Source: Hymenobacter busanensis (GTDB taxonomy: Bacteria; Bacteroidota; Bacteroidia; Cytophagales; Hymenobacteraceae). Taken from it: DNA of 64,000 bases. Made by a program: the position numbers and the translations under genes. Position 1 is the first letter of the stretch. The number at the start of each line of letters is the position of its first letter. The notes beneath the pieces were generated by a model. It worked only from the letters and a program-made list of their open reading frames with translations. It ran no database searches and was not told the origin of the DNA. This document shows positions 24,009-33,438 of this stretch, piece after piece. Where the stretch lies: positions 930,001-994,000 of the forward strand of contig NZ_VTWU01000001.1 of assembly GCF_008727865.1 (NCBI RefSeq), given 5' to 3'.

Positions 24009-25655
24009 GTGGGCTCGGTTTTCTGCCGCATTTTTTCGCTTCTGGTGTTGCCGCTCCTTTCCTACTATTGCAGCCTGCTGGTCCTATCCGGCCTGATAGG
24101 CACCTCGACGCCCGCCCCGGCGGCTCCGCTTCCTGCTACGCAGGGCCTCACCCTTGGGCCCGACTCGGTGGTGCGCGTAGCGGCGGGGCCGCAATACAAG
24201 CGCGGGTGGCTGCACAGCTTGTTTTGGGGGTTTCACTACCGCGACGAATGGGCCGTGCCCGTTGCTGCGCCCGTGTTCAACATGCAAACCGCGGTGCCCG
24301 GCGGCCTCAAGCCAGTGCAGGAAGGTGGCTCATTCCAAACGAAAAACCTGCGGCTGGTAGCCCCCAACGGCCAGCAGTTCGTGCTGCGCTCCGTCGATAA
24401 GGACGCCACGGTGGCCTTGCCCGAGAACATGCGCGACGGTATGATCGGGCGGTTGATGAAGGACCAAACCAGCGTCATTCATCCCTACGGGGCCTACATC
24501 GTGCCGCAGCTGGCCGAAGCGGCGGGCGTATACCACACCAACCCGCGCCTGGTGTACGTGGCCGACGACCCCGCCCTGGGCGAGTTCCGCAAGGCGTTTG
24601 CCAATGCGCTGTATTTGTTTGAGGAGCGGCCCGAGGGCGACCAAAGCAGCGTGCGCAGCTTTGGCAGCTCCGCTCACGTCGTCAGCTCCCGCTCGGTGTT
24701 CGGGCATTTGCTCCTGAACGCCCAGCACCGCGTCGACGCCCGCCAGTACCTGCGCAGCCGCTTGTTCGATATGTGGCTCGGCGACTGGAGCCGCCGCGAA
24801 GACCAGTGGCGCTGGGCGGCATTTCCGGCCCCGGATAGCGCGGTGCTGTACCGGGCCATTCCCCGCGACCGGGACCACGCCTTTTTCAAGTTCGACGACG
24901 GGGTGTGGACGCGGCTGATCAGCTTCTTGAAAACCAACTACCAGACCTTCACCCGCGAAATTCGCCTGCACGACGTGGAGGGCCTGAATCGCGCCGCCCG
25001 GCCCATGGATAAGTCGCTGCTGGTGTACCTGACCGAGGAGGATTTTCGGCAAGTGGCCGATTCCTTGCGCCAGCGCCTCACCGACCCCGTAATTGCGCGG
25101 GCCGTGGGCGTGTGGCCGAAAGAAGTGTATGCGCTGTCGGGCCAGGAGTTTGAGGACAAACTGCGCAGCCGGCGCGAACAGCTCCCGCGCGTGGCCGAGG
25201 AGTTTTACCGCCAGCTGGCTCGCGACGTGGAAATTCCCGGCACCGACCAGCCCGACCATTTCATTGTGGAAGCCGCCGGGCCTTGGAAAGTGCGCGTGCG
25301 GGTGTTGTCGGCCGGATTAGGCGGGCATGAGCGGATGGTGGGCGAGCGGGTATTTGATGCCCGCCAAACCGGCACGATTAACCTGTACGGGCTCGGCAGC
25401 AACGACACCTTCGATATCATTGGCGCGCCCGACCGCCGCATCCGCATCGGCATTTACGACGGGCAGGGCCAGGACCTGATTCAGCAGCTGCAAAGCCCCG
25501 ACCGCCGCGGCCCCGACATGAAAGTGACCGTGTACGACTCCGGCGACGGCAACACTCTTAAGCTCGATAAAGATCTGGTCGAGGTGAAAGCCTATATTCC
25601 CAAAGCCACCGAATACGACGGCGCCGGGTGGCTGCTGCGGCACCGGCTGTATTAG
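24009..25655 (+). CDS. Paralogous CotH-like protein with altered catalytic loop
   Basis: About 548 residues, paralogous to the divergent neighbour along its whole length (GGLKPVQEGGSFQTKNLRL, FVLRSVDKDA, NPYGAYIVPQ-type block, IPGTDQPDHF, IYDGQGQDL). The loop reads GDWSRREDQW (Ser261, Arg262, Arg263) where the partner has GDWDRH, so the presumed catalytic Asp and His are missing; the RDRD motif (Asp287, Asp289) is retained. It could be a pseudoenzyme. The N-terminus has a hydrophobic signal or anchor (about 8-30). The GTG start at 24009 is uncertain. Confidence 0.65.
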   Translation: MGSVFCRIFSLLVLPLLSYYCSLLVLSGLIGTSTPAPAAPLPATQGLTLGPDSVVRVAAGPQYKRGWLHSLFWGFHYRDEWAVPVAAPVFNMQTAVPGGLKPVQEGGSFQTKNLRLVAPNGQQFVLRSVDKDATVALPENMRDGMIGRLMKDQTSVIHPYGAYIVPQLAEAAGVYHTNPRLVYVADDPALGEFRKAFANALYLFEERPEGDQSSVRSFGSSAHVVSSRSVFGHLLLNAQHRVDARQYLRSRLFDMWLGDWSRREDQWRWAAFPAPDSAVLYRAIPRDRDHAFFKFDDGVWTRLISFLKTNYQTFTREIRLHDVEGLNRAARPMDKSLLVYLTEEDFRQVADSLRQRLTDPVIARAVGVWPKEVYALSGQEFEDKLRSRREQLPRVAEEFYRQLARDVEIPGTDQPDHFIVEAAGPWKVRVRVLSAGLGGHERMVGERVFDARQTGTINLYGLGSNDTFDIIGAPDRRIRIGIYDGQGQDLIQQLQSPDRRGPDMKVTVYDSGDGNTLKLDKDLVEVKAYIPKATEYDGAGWLLRHRLY

Positions 25656-25669
25656 CCTTTGGCCTTGCG

Positions 25670-25724
25670 CGCAACAACAAACCGCCCGCCTTCTGCAGCA
25701 GAAGGCGGGCGGTTTGTTGTTGCG
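25670..25724. terminator. Bidirectional terminator, long perfect palindrome
   Basis: Arms 25670-25696 and 25698-25724 (27 bases each) are perfectly complementary around a single central base; the RNA loop must open a few of the central pairs. Located between convergent genes. Confidence 0.8.
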
Positions 25725-25737
25725 GGAACTAGTCTGG

Positions 25738-26508
25738 CTAATTGCCGTGCACGTGGTCAATGGAAAACATATTGGCGTAGTTATCAGCCAGCCGCTTCCC
25801 GTCGGCGCCACCCGACACGAAGCTGGTTTGGGTCAGCCAGATGGCCGAGGCGCCGCTGAATACTTTCAGAATATCGGCCTTGACGTGTGCTTCGGGCGTT
25901 TTGCCTTCCCCGATGTGAATGGCCGAGGTGCTGGCGGGCAACCGCAGCGTTACGGTGCGCAGGTTGTTGTAGGGGCGCCGGTAGCCCATCACGTCAAAGA
26001 AAAACTCGCCCCCGGCGGCCTTGGCCGATTTGCCGTTGAGGCGCAGGTAGGTGTAGCCTTCCCATTCCCAGTACATGTCGTTGTTGGCCACATCGAGGGC
26101 ACCGGTGCGCACCCCGCCCACGCTGGTGGCACTATCCACCCCAATCGTGAAGGTGAGGCTAGTATAGTCGCCGGCCGGAATGTCTTTCAACTCAATGTGC
26201 TGCGACGCCGCCACGCGTTGATCGAGCAGGTGGTAGCTGTCGGGCTCGGCCCAGGAGGTACCGTCGGCGCGGTTCAGCTTGAAGCCCGAGAGGTAGTACT
26301 TAAGCGTGGTTACGCTGAACGTTTCGCCCTGCGCGGTGGTGTAGCTGCCCGCGTTCAGGGCCAGCGAAGCCGTACCGGCCACGTTTTCTACGTGCAGTTC
26401 AAGCTCACCCGTTTTGGGTTTGGGGTCGTCTTTGTTGTCGTCGCAGCCCACCAACGTGGTAAGGCTGGCGGCGGCAATCAGAAAGGCTGTACGACGAAGT
26501 AAGTTCAT
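25738..26508 (-). CDS. MbnP family lipoprotein
   Basis: 256-residue lipoprotein (MNLLRRTAFLIAAASLTTLVGC, Cys22). The mature part fits the MbnP family: GELELHVENVAGTASLALN, the FSVTTLKYYLSGFKL strand, SYHLLDQR, ELKDIPAGDYTSLTFTIGVDS, and DMYWEWEGYTYLRLNGKS. MbnP proteins usually sit beside an MbnH-type di-haem protein and are associated with copper; no such partner is adjacent here, so a copper role is only suggested by the family. Confidence 0.85.
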   Translation of the reverse strand: MNLLRRTAFLIAAASLTTLVGCDDNKDDPKPKTGELELHVENVAGTASLALNAGSYTTAQGETFSVTTLKYYLSGFKLNRADGTSWAEPDSYHLLDQRVAASQHIELKDIPAGDYTSLTFTIGVDSATSVGGVRTGALDVANNDMYWEWEGYTYLRLNGKSAKAAGGEFFFDVMGYRRPYNNLRTVTLRLPASTSAIHIGEGKTPEAHVKADILKVFSGASAIWLTQTSFVSGGADGKRLADNYANMFSIDHVHGN

Positions 26509-26589
26509 AGGAGTAGGGCAGAAGCGGGCGGTACACTGTGGGGTGGAACGCTTGCCTACTCGCTTAGTCGCGCCAAATGGTTGCCGGGC

Positions 26590-28077
26590 TCAGGCAAACA
26601 CTTTCACCTTGTCCTTATGCTTGGTGCGCATGTACTGCCGGATGATCTGCTGCACGTCTTTGTTGTCGACTTGCGGCTTGATAACGTCCTTGAACGCCTC
26701 CAGCCGCCGCGCCGTGAACGTGCCGTCGATGTAGCCAAAACCCAGGTAGCGGCCGTGCTCCACCACCACCACCGACCGCTCATCGGCCCGGCGCCCCGCC
26801 CCGATGATGACAAACGACTGGTGCTCATAGGTAATGCTTTCCACGGCCTCGTCCACGCGCTTGTTGTACTCCTCGGGCGGCTCTTGGCCCACGCAGGCCC
26901 CGTTGCAGCGGTGCACCTGGTAGTCGAAGCACGAGCCGTTGGTTTTGTACAGGTCGCACATCTTCTGGCACAGGTTGAAGCGCGCCACCTTGTGGTACAA
27001 AAAGCCTTTGGCCTTGAATTGGTTGGCCAGCGCAATGATGGGGATTTCCTGGTTGTTGGCGTCGGCGCGGCCGTAATACAGGCGTTTGTAGCCGTTTTCG
27101 TCTACCCGCAGGTAAATGCCCGCCGGAAAGACGGAACGGCGCTGGGCCCGGTTGTAGGCCGGCTTCATGCGCTTGATTTCCGACGACTCGTGGAGCAAAG
27201 CCACCAGCTCCGAGCCCGTCAGCTCCCAAGTGATGTCCGAAATCGAGTTCTTGAATTCCAACGACTTGCGCGACTTGTAGTCGATGGCAAAATGCTGCTG
27301 GATGCGCTTGTAGATGTTGATGCTCTTGCCCACGTAAATCACCTCGCCCTGGGCGTCGTGGAAATAGTACACGCCCGCTTCCTGCGGCAGCGAGGCCACC
27401 AGCTCGGGCGAAATATTGGGCGGCAGCAGCGCGGTTTTGATGGCCTGCTGCACCGCCGCCACTTTGCGGGCCGAGGGCTGCTTGGCAGCACGGCCGTTGC
27501 CGTTGTGGCTGGGTGCGTTGGCATCCACGGCGGCCAGCTTATCGGCCGGCGCGGCCTGCTCGTAGCCCGGCGCTTCGGCCTGCTGGCTGATTTTGAGCAG
27601 GCGGTCGAACAAGATGGCCGTGGCTTCGGCGTCGCCGGCGGCGCGGTGGCGGTTTTCCAGTGGAATGCCGATGTTGGCGCACAGCTTGCCCAGGCTGTAG
27701 CTCGGCTGGCCCGGAATGAGCGAACGGCTCAGGCGCACTGTGCACAGGGTTTTGCGCGAGTAGGTATAGCCCAGGTCGGCAAACTCCTTCTTCAGAAACG
27801 AGTAGTCGAAGCGCACGTTGTGGGCCACAAACACGCAGCCCTCGGTCATCTGCACCACCTTCTTGGCTACCTCGTGAAAGTGCGGCGCCTCGCGCACCAT
27901 GTCGTCGGTAATGCCGGTGAGCTGCTGAATGTAGAAGGGGATAGGCCGGCCGGGATTCAGCAGCGTGGCAAAGGAATCAACCACCTTGTCGCCATCGTGA
28001 ATGAAGATGGCAATTTCGGTGATGCGGTCCTGCGTGGGCTGGCCCCCGGTAGTCTCAAGGTCGATGATAGCGTACAA
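26590..28077 (-). CDS. DnaQ-like exonuclease fused to GIY-YIG (UvrC/Cho-like) nuclease
   Basis: 495-residue two-nuclease fusion. Residues 1-165 form a DEDDh 3'-5' exonuclease (MYAIIDLETTGGQPTQDRITE with the first DxE; VFVAHNVRFDYSFLKKEF; HRAAGDAEAT). A linker of about 60 residues leads to a GIY-YIG domain (LPQEAGVYYFHDAQGEVIYVGKSINIYKR) and a Cys-rich UvrC-type region (CQKMCDLY, CFDYQVHRCNGACVGQEPPEEY). It probably acts in DNA repair. The start is TTG 28077; a TAACTTTG box on the minus strand at 28115-28122 lies just upstream. Confidence 0.9.
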   Translation of the reverse strand: MYAIIDLETTGGQPTQDRITEIAIFIHDGDKVVDSFATLLNPGRPIPFYIQQLTGITDDMVREAPHFHEVAKKVVQMTEGCVFVAHNVRFDYSFLKKEFADLGYTYSRKTLCTVRLSRSLIPGQPSYSLGKLCANIGIPLENRHRAAGDAEATAILFDRLLKISQQAEAPGYEQAAPADKLAAVDANAPSHNGNGRAAKQPSARKVAAVQQAIKTALLPPNISPELVASLPQEAGVYYFHDAQGEVIYVGKSINIYKRIQQHFAIDYKSRKSLEFKNSISDITWELTGSELVALLHESSEIKRMKPAYNRAQRRSVFPAGIYLRVDENGYKRLYYGRADANNQEIPIIALANQFKAKGFLYHKVARFNLCQKMCDLYKTNGSCFDYQVHRCNGACVGQEPPEEYNKRVDEAVESITYEHQSFVIIGAGRRADERSVVVVEHGRYLGFGYIDGTFTARRLEAFKDVIKPQVDNKDVQQIIRQYMRTKHKDKVKVFA

Positions 28078-28114
28078 ATGCGCGGCTGCTAAAACGTCCG
28101 ATACCGGACCTTAA

Positions 28115-28122
28115 CAAAGTTA
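28115..28122 (-). promoter_or_regulatory. Bacteroidota-type -7 box (TAACTTTG)
   Basis: Minus-strand TAnnTTTG match about 38 bases upstream of the TTG start of the exonuclease fusion gene; supports that non-ATG start. Confidence 0.5.
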
Positions 28123-28187
28123 GCGGGCTTTTGGCTCCCGAAATCTGGCTTACGCGGCCGAGAGCCTAGTGGGCTGGAGGGAGCCAC

Positions 28188-28220
28188 AAAAAAAGACGGC
28201 CTGCCTCGCGGCAGACCGTC
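28188..28220 (-). terminator. Intrinsic terminator after DUF2383 gene
   Basis: Stem 28195-28205 with 28210-28220 (one mismatch), tetraloop TCGC; A-run 28188-28194 gives the minus-strand U-run. Confidence 0.75.
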
Positions 28221-28245
28221 CCTTCTCTCAACAGCCAGGTTAACC

Positions 28246-28722
28246 CTAGCGGTTGGAGGCTTTCCACTGCGTCACCTGGTTTTTAGCGGCCAGGATTTCG
28301 CCGTGTTGCTTCTGAATCACCGACGAAAGCTGCGCCGGGATGCTCTGGCTCTTCAAAGCCGTTTCGTAGGCTTCCAGGGCTACTTTGTCGCCGGTTTCGC
28401 ACTCGCCCAAAATGGCCGAGTCGTTCTGGCCCGTAACGGCCGATTTGATGTTGATCCAACCGCGGTGAACCGCTGCCGCTGCATCGGTAATGGCGCCTTC
28501 GATGGTGCCTTCTTGGCTGGGCGCTTCCACGCCAATGGAGCGGGCTTGCTGTTCCAGTTCGGAGGCAAATTGGGCGCGTTGCTGGCTGAGCTTGCTCAGC
28601 TCCGATTTCAGCTGGGGGTTGCTTACGCCTTCGGCGGCTTCCTGGTAGCCTTTGGCACCGGTACGGTTGATTTCGACGAGGTCGTTGAAGGCGCGGGCGG
28701 TTTCGGGAGTTATAGCAGGCAT
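28246..28722 (-). CDS. PA2169/DUF2383 four-helix-bundle protein
   Basis: 158-residue, all-helical, soluble protein. Residues ARAFNDLVEINRTGAKGYQEAAEG, LKSELSKLSQQRAQFASELEQQARSIG, HRGWINIKSAVTGQNDSAILGECETGDKVALEAYETAL and VIQKQHGEILAAKNQV outline four helices, the pattern of the ferritin-like DUF2383 (PA2169) family. Such genes are often stress-induced in Bacteroidota and proteobacteria; metal binding is unproven. Single-gene unit. Confidence 0.88.
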   Translation of the reverse strand: MPAITPETARAFNDLVEINRTGAKGYQEAAEGVSNPQLKSELSKLSQQRAQFASELEQQARSIGVEAPSQEGTIEGAITDAAAAVHRGWINIKSAVTGQNDSAILGECETGDKVALEAYETALKSQSIPAQLSSVIQKQHGEILAAKNQVTQWKASNR

Positions 28723-28836
28723 GGTGTGGTACGATTTAGGGTGAGAAGGGCCGCGCGCATTGGGGCATGTATCCGGGCGCGGCTTCCGAGGCTTATACTC
28801 GCCCGTGTGCCACCGGGTTACACCCAGCGGGCGTCT

Positions 28837-30012
28837 TTAGGCCGTCATGCGGCGCCACACCCGCTGCCAAAAGCTGGGCCGGTCGTCGCTCTTGTCGTTC
28901 TTGGTGTCCTCGCCGTCCGACACGTCGCCGAGCAGGAACCCAAACGGCTCCAGCGGCTGGTAGGCATCAAACACCACCTTGAGAATGGCCGTGAGCGGAA
29001 TGCTCAAAATCATGCCCGGTGTGCCCCACAGCGCCCCACCCAGAATCAGGGCCAGAATGGCTGCCAGCGGGTTGATGCTCACCTGCGAACCGGTAATCAT
29101 CGGCGTGATGAAATTGCCCTCCAGAAACTGCACAAACACGAATACCCCGATAACGGCCAGCGCCTGCAGCGGCGAACCGGTTTCCACCAGCGTGATGATG
29201 GCCGGAATGGTGGCCCCGATCATGATGCCGATGTAGGGAATGATGGCCAGTACCGAGGCGAAAATGGCGAAGAAGATGGCGAATTTGACGCCCAGCAACA
29301 ACAAGCCGATGCCGTTGAGCACGGCCACGATGATGATGACCTTCACGAGCCCCGAAATGTAGGCTTGCACGACCGTCTGAATGCTGTCGACAGTATGGAG
29401 CACGGTCGTACGCTTGTCGGGCGCCACGAAGCGGAACATGAACTGCCGCAGATGGTCGCGGTAGTACAGAAAGCAGAAGATGTAGATGAGCACCTGCGCC
29501 AGGTTGCTGAGTACCGCCGTGGTGGTGTTCAGGGTCGTGCCGATGTACGAGGTGCCCGATTTCTTCAGCGACTTCATGGTCGAATCCTTCACCTCGTTGA
29601 CGCTCATCGGGTCGTACCCGAATTTGTCGTGGGCCCAGGCCTGCGCTTGGTTAAACACCTCCATCAGCTTGGTTTGCAGCTTGGGCAGCTCGTTCTGAAA
29701 CTGTGTGAGCTGCGAGCCAAACGCCACGATGATGCCCGCAAAAATGACCAGCACCAGCAGCAGGCACAGGATAATGGCCAGCACCCGCGGCACCTTGTGG
29801 GACTCCAGCCACCGGCAAATGGGCAGCAGCAGCAGCGTAAACACCGCCGAAAAAGCCAGCGGCAGCAAAATTTCGTCGAGCTTGTGGAGCACGAACACCA
29901 GCAACGACAGCCCGATTAGCAAAAACGTGTAGTGAATTACAGGGGCCTGGCGTACTTCCTGCGGCTTAACCGGGTGCCGAGGGGTGTTGAGGTTGTGGGG
30001 GGGCGGCAACAT
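28837..30012 (-). CDS. AI-2E family transporter (UPF0118)
   Basis: 391-residue polytopic membrane protein of the TqsA/YhhQ-like AI-2E exporter family. Paired N-terminal helices (ILLPLAFSAVFTLLLLPICRWLE and LAIILCLLLVLVIFAGIIVAF), a soluble central domain, and C-terminal helices (VKVIIIVAVLNGIGLLLLGVKFAIFFAIFASVLAIIPYIGIMIGA, then LALILGGALWGTPGMILSIPLTAILK) give the typical eight-segment topology. The PYIG and GxxxGxxG-type motifs are characteristic. Substrates of this family range from AI-2 to ions. Confidence 0.9.
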   Translation of the reverse strand: MLPPPHNLNTPRHPVKPQEVRQAPVIHYTFLLIGLSLLVFVLHKLDEILLPLAFSAVFTLLLLPICRWLESHKVPRVLAIILCLLLVLVIFAGIIVAFGSQLTQFQNELPKLQTKLMEVFNQAQAWAHDKFGYDPMSVNEVKDSTMKSLKKSGTSYIGTTLNTTTAVLSNLAQVLIYIFCFLYYRDHLRQFMFRFVAPDKRTTVLHTVDSIQTVVQAYISGLVKVIIIVAVLNGIGLLLLGVKFAIFFAIFASVLAIIPYIGIMIGATIPAIITLVETGSPLQALAVIGVFVFVQFLEGNFITPMITGSQVSINPLAAILALILGGALWGTPGMILSIPLTAILKVVFDAYQPLEPFGFLLGDVSDGEDTKNDKSDDRPSFWQRVWRRMTA

Positions 30013-30092
30013 TTGCTAAAATTATTGGGAGGAGTGGGGAAGGGGAAACCTTGGAATACTGCCGGCTTTTTCGGATTTTTGACGGAACCTCG

Positions 30093-30144
30093 ACTTCGCT
30101 AGCGAAGTTAGGCAGGGTAGGGCTTTGCCAATTTGACTAGCGAA
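30093..30144. promoter_or_regulatory. Operator-like 16-bp palindrome plus half site
   Basis: ACTTCGCTAGCGAAGT at 30093-30108 is a perfect palindrome. A further half site CTAGCGAA recurs at 30137-30144. It lies between the divergent AI-2E transporter and parE genes, so it could bind a dimeric regulator. No regulator is identified. Confidence 0.4.
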
Positions 30145-30222
30145 ACCCGCCCGCGCGGCCACGGCGAGAAACCTCCCGTTCTGCGTTATTTTACCGCTTA
30201 AACGTACTGAAGGATATTACGC

Positions 30223-32181
30223 ATGGCTGACCAGCACTTTCCGCTCGCCGAAGAAGCTGACCTCGACTCACCCGCTAAGACCGCCGACCACGGCTACAAC
30301 GAAGATTCCATCCGGTCGTTGGACTGGCGCGAACATATTCGCTTGCGGCCGGGCATGTACATCGGCAAGCTCGGCGACGGTTCCTCTGCCGACGACGGCA
30401 TTTACATCCTCGTCAAGGAAGTCATCGACAACTCCATCGACGAGCACATGATGGGCTACGGCCGCACCATTGAGGTGAAGGTGACCGACCAGCGCGTGAC
30501 CGTGCGCGACTACGGCCGCGGCATTCCGCTCGGCAAAGTTGTGGATGTGGTGAGCAAGATCAACACCGGTGGCAAATACGACTCCAAGGTTTTCCAGAAG
30601 TCGGTGGGCTTGAACGGCGTGGGCACCAAGGCTGTGAATGCGCTCAGCACCAATTTCGTGGTGCAAAGCGTGCGCGACGGCCTGATGAAGTCGGCCGAAT
30701 TTCAGGGCGGCAAGCTCATCAGCGACCCAAAGCCGGCGAAAACTTCGCAGCGCAACGGCACGCTGATGGCCTTCGAGCCCGACCCCACTATTTTCCGCAA
30801 CTACCGCTTCATTCCGGACTTCCTGGAAAGCCAGATGTGGAACTACGCGTACCTGAACGCGGGGCTTACCATCAATTTCAACGGGCAGAAATACCACTCC
30901 GAAAACGGTCTGAAGGACCTGCTGGAGCGGAAAACCGACCCCGACGCCATTCGTTACCCGGTGATTCACCTCAAAGGCACCGACATCGAAATGGCGCTGA
31001 CCCACGGCAACGACTACGGCGAGGAATACTACTCGTTTGTGAACGGGCAGTACACCACCCAGGGCGGCACCCACCTGGCGGCCTACCGCGAAGGCATCGT
31101 GAAAACCCTGCGCGAGTTCTACAAGAAGGACTACGACGCTTCCGACATCCGCGCCAGCATCGTGGGCGCCATTGCCATTCGGGTACAGGAGCCGGTGTTT
31201 GAGTCGCAGACCAAGACCAAGCTTGGCTCCATTGTGATGGAGCCCCACGACAACGCCACCACGGTGCGCAACTTCGTGGTCGACTTCGTGAAGGAGCACC
31301 TCGACAACTACCTGCACAAAAACCCGGCTACCGCCGAAGCCCTCAAGAAACGCATCGAGCAGAGCGAGCGGGAGCGAAAAGACATGGCAGGCGTGAAAAA
31401 GCTGGCCAACCAACGCGCCAAGAAAGCCAACCTGCACAACCGCAAGCTGCGCGACTGCCGATTCCACTTTGGCGAAGACAAAGCCGAAAAAGCCGCGCTG
31501 ACGACCTTGTTCATTACCGAGGGCGACTCCGCGTCGGGCTCCATCACGAAGAGCCGCAACGTGGAGACCGAAGCCGTATTCTCCCTGCGCGGTAAGCCGC
31601 TGAACTGCTTCGGGCTGAAGAAGAAAATTGTGTACGAGAACGAGGAGCTGAACCTGCTCCAGCACGCGCTTAACATCGAGGAAGGCCTGGAAGGGCTGCG
31701 CTACAACCGCGTGGTTATTGCCACCGACGCCGACGTCGACGGCATGCACATTCGCCTGCTCCTGCTCACGTTTTTCCTGCAGTTCTTCCCCGATCTGGTG
31801 CGCAACGGCCACGTCTACATCCTGGAAACGCCGCTTTTCCGGGTGCGTAACAAGAAAACCACCATCTATTGCTACGACGAGCGGGAAAAGCAGCAGGCCA
31901 TTCAGAAACTGGGCCGCAACCCGGAAATCACCCGCTTCAAGGGCCTCGGCGAAATCTCGCCCGACGAGTTCGGCAAGTTCATCGGCGACAACATTCGTCT
32001 GGAGCCCGTCATTCTGCAGTCGGACCGTAGTATTCAGAAGCTGCTGACGTACTACATGGGCAAAAACACCCCCGACCGCCAGAACTTCATCATCGACCAT
32101 CTGCGCATCGAGAAAGATTTGGTAACATCTGACACGCTGCCTCTAGAAACCGTGGCCGAAGAAGACCTGGCTTTCGGCTAA
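30223..32181 (+). CDS. parE: DNA topoisomerase IV subunit B (GyrB/ParE type)
   Basis: ATPase subunit of a type IIA topoisomerase that decatenates daughter chromosomes. 652 residues: GHKL ATPase domain ([46 protein letters not shown]), transducer domain (GLNDL-type [19 protein letters not shown] with QTKTKLGS), and TOPRIM domain ([37 protein letters not shown]). The length fits ParE rather than the longer GyrB of proteobacteria, and the nearby parC supports it. Acts in the cytoplasm as an A2B2 complex. Confidence 0.93.
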   Translation: MADQHFPLAEEADLDSPAKTADHGYNEDSIRSLDWREHIRLRPGMYIGKLGDGSSADDGIYILVKEVIDNSIDEHMMGYGRTIEVKVTDQRVTVRDYGRGIPLGKVVDVVSKINTGGKYDSKVFQKSVGLNGVGTKAVNALSTNFVVQSVRDGLMKSAEFQGGKLISDPKPAKTSQRNGTLMAFEPDPTIFRNYRFIPDFLESQMWNYAYLNAGLTINFNGQKYHSENGLKDLLERKTDPDAIRYPVIHLKGTDIEMALTHGNDYGEEYYSFVNGQYTTQGGTHLAAYREGIVKTLREFYKKDYDASDIRASIVGAIAIRVQEPVFESQTKTKLGSIVMEPHDNATTVRNFVVDFVKEHLDNYLHKNPATAEALKKRIEQSERERKDMAGVKKLANQRAKKANLHNRKLRDCRFHFGEDKAEKAALTTLFITEGDSASGSITKSRNVETEAVFSLRGKPLNCFGLKKKIVYENEELNLLQHALNIEEGLEGLRYNRVVIATDADVDGMHIRLLLLTFFLQFFPDLVRNGHVYILETPLFRVRNKKTTIYCYDEREKQQAIQKLGRNPEITRFKGLGEISPDEFGKFIGDNIRLEPVILQSDRSIQKLLTYYMGKNTPDRQNFIIDHLRIEKDLVTSDTLPLETVAEEDLAFG

Positions 32182-32649
32182 TCGAGTTCCTTGCATTACC
32201 CCTTGCAAACCGCCCCTGTACCAAACGGTGCAGGGGCGGTTTGCGCTTATTGTGGCATGGGCTGGGTGGGCTGCTCGCCCTGTCAGTGAAATCGGCTGGC
32301 TTGTGGTGGTACCGCCGCCTGAGGCGTGCGGCCGGTGCAATATTTTGCGCTGGCCGCACTACGCGAAACGTGATGCAACGCTGAGAGAAGCTGCCTAAAG
32401 GATGCCAGTTGGCGGACTACCGCAGTTGGCGTGGTTAGCAACGGTTCTGGTTGATGACCACGTATTTATTCCCGATATTTACTAGCTGTCGGGCGCGGCT
32501 GGTACCGGCGGCTTGCACTTGCTGACTGGCGTTGCGGCTTAGGTGCCGCGGCCCGGTGCATCCGCGTCGAGCGGGTCAGTGGCTGGTTAGGGGAAATAAG
32601 GAAAAAGCAGTGGCCCAGTGCCCGCGGCCACACAGTCCGCATTCGGCCC
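32182..32649. other. Intergenic region after parE
   Basis: About 470 bases. The first part holds the parE terminator (32205-32244). The rest is GC-rich with a short AT-richer patch at about 32460-32485; no convincing gene, tRNA or repeat was found on either strand. Confidence 0.5.
32205..32244 (+). terminator. Hairpin terminator after parE
   Basis: Arms 32205-32222 and 32227-32244 pair over 18 bp with one G-U wobble and loop AAAC. The T-run is weak. Confidence 0.75.
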
Positions 32650-33336
32650 ATGCTCACCGATATTCTGCGCCGCGGTCCGCTCACCCGCGCCCGCCTCGAA
32701 GCCTTTTCCGACGGCGTCTTTGCCATCGTTGTCACCTTGCTGGTGCTGGAACTGCGCGTGCCGCACCTGCACCTCGGCAGCAGCCCCCAAGAACTGGCCC
32801 ACGAACTGCGTGCCATCGTGCCCAAGCTGCTGAGTTGGGCCGTGTCGTTTTTCGTGGTGGTCAAGTTCTGGGTCAACCATAGTTACATCCTCAGCCTGGC
32901 CCGCTGCGCCTCCTACGCCTGTTTCTGGATCAACGCCCTGTTCTTGATGGGGCAGGCTTTCATCCCGTTTCCCACCGCCTTGCTGGGCGAATACCCCGGC
33001 AACCCACTGGCCGTGTCGTTTTTCGGGGCTACGCTGCTGGTGTGCTGCCTGCTGTTTGTGTGGCTGCACCACTACGTGAATGCTCACCTGCTGCGCGACG
33101 CCGACCAGTACGTGCCCAGCCGCCCGCTGCTGCTTCGGTCTCTGGTGGGGCCGGTGTGCTACGCTCTTGGGGCCGCACTGGCTTGGGTGAGCATTCCATT
33201 GAGTTTGGCCGTGTACCTGTTTACCCCGCTCTTTTTCGTGGTGCCCCTGCAGCCGCACCGCGGGCACGCCGTGGCCGAGGGCATCATCGAGCAAGAGGAA
33301 ATGCGCTACCACGCCGGCCTGCACCACGCCCACTGA
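32650..33336 (+). CDS. TMEM175/DUF1211-family membrane channel-like protein
   Basis: 228-residue integral membrane protein. The opening RLEAFSDGVFAIVVTLLVLELRVP carries the FSDGVFAI signature that lines the pore of TMEM175 potassium channels. Further hydrophobic segments (LLSWAVSFFVVVKFWVNHSYIL, CFWINALFLMGQAFIPFPTALLG, VSFFGATLLVCCLLFVWLHHYV, and a C-terminal pair) give six helices, the length of one bacterial TMEM175 repeat, which assembles as a tetramer. Ion selectivity cannot be read here. It lies between parE and parC, with no evident functional link. Confidence 0.85.
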   Translation: MLTDILRRGPLTRARLEAFSDGVFAIVVTLLVLELRVPHLHLGSSPQELAHELRAIVPKLLSWAVSFFVVVKFWVNHSYILSLARCASYACFWINALFLMGQAFIPFPTALLGEYPGNPLAVSFFGATLLVCCLLFVWLHHYVNAHLLRDADQYVPSRPLLLRSLVGPVCYALGAALAWVSIPLSLAVYLFTPLFFVVPLQPHRGHAVAEGIIEQEEMRYHAGLHHAH

Positions 33337-33438
33337 GCAGCGCCGGCAACGGTACAGCGGCGCACCTTGCGGAAGACTTGCATCGCACGAAGCAATGAAG
33401 CTAGCTTTGGCGTCTTCACCCTCCTCAGCATACCCACT

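Noticed and set aside
28303-29919. 538-codon open frame opposite the AI-2E and DUF2383 genes
   Set aside because: It spans two real genes and the gap between them; composition is shadow-like.
30268-32100. 610-codon open frame opposite parE
   Set aside because: Antisense shadow of a clearly conserved topoisomerase gene; no protein-like motifs.
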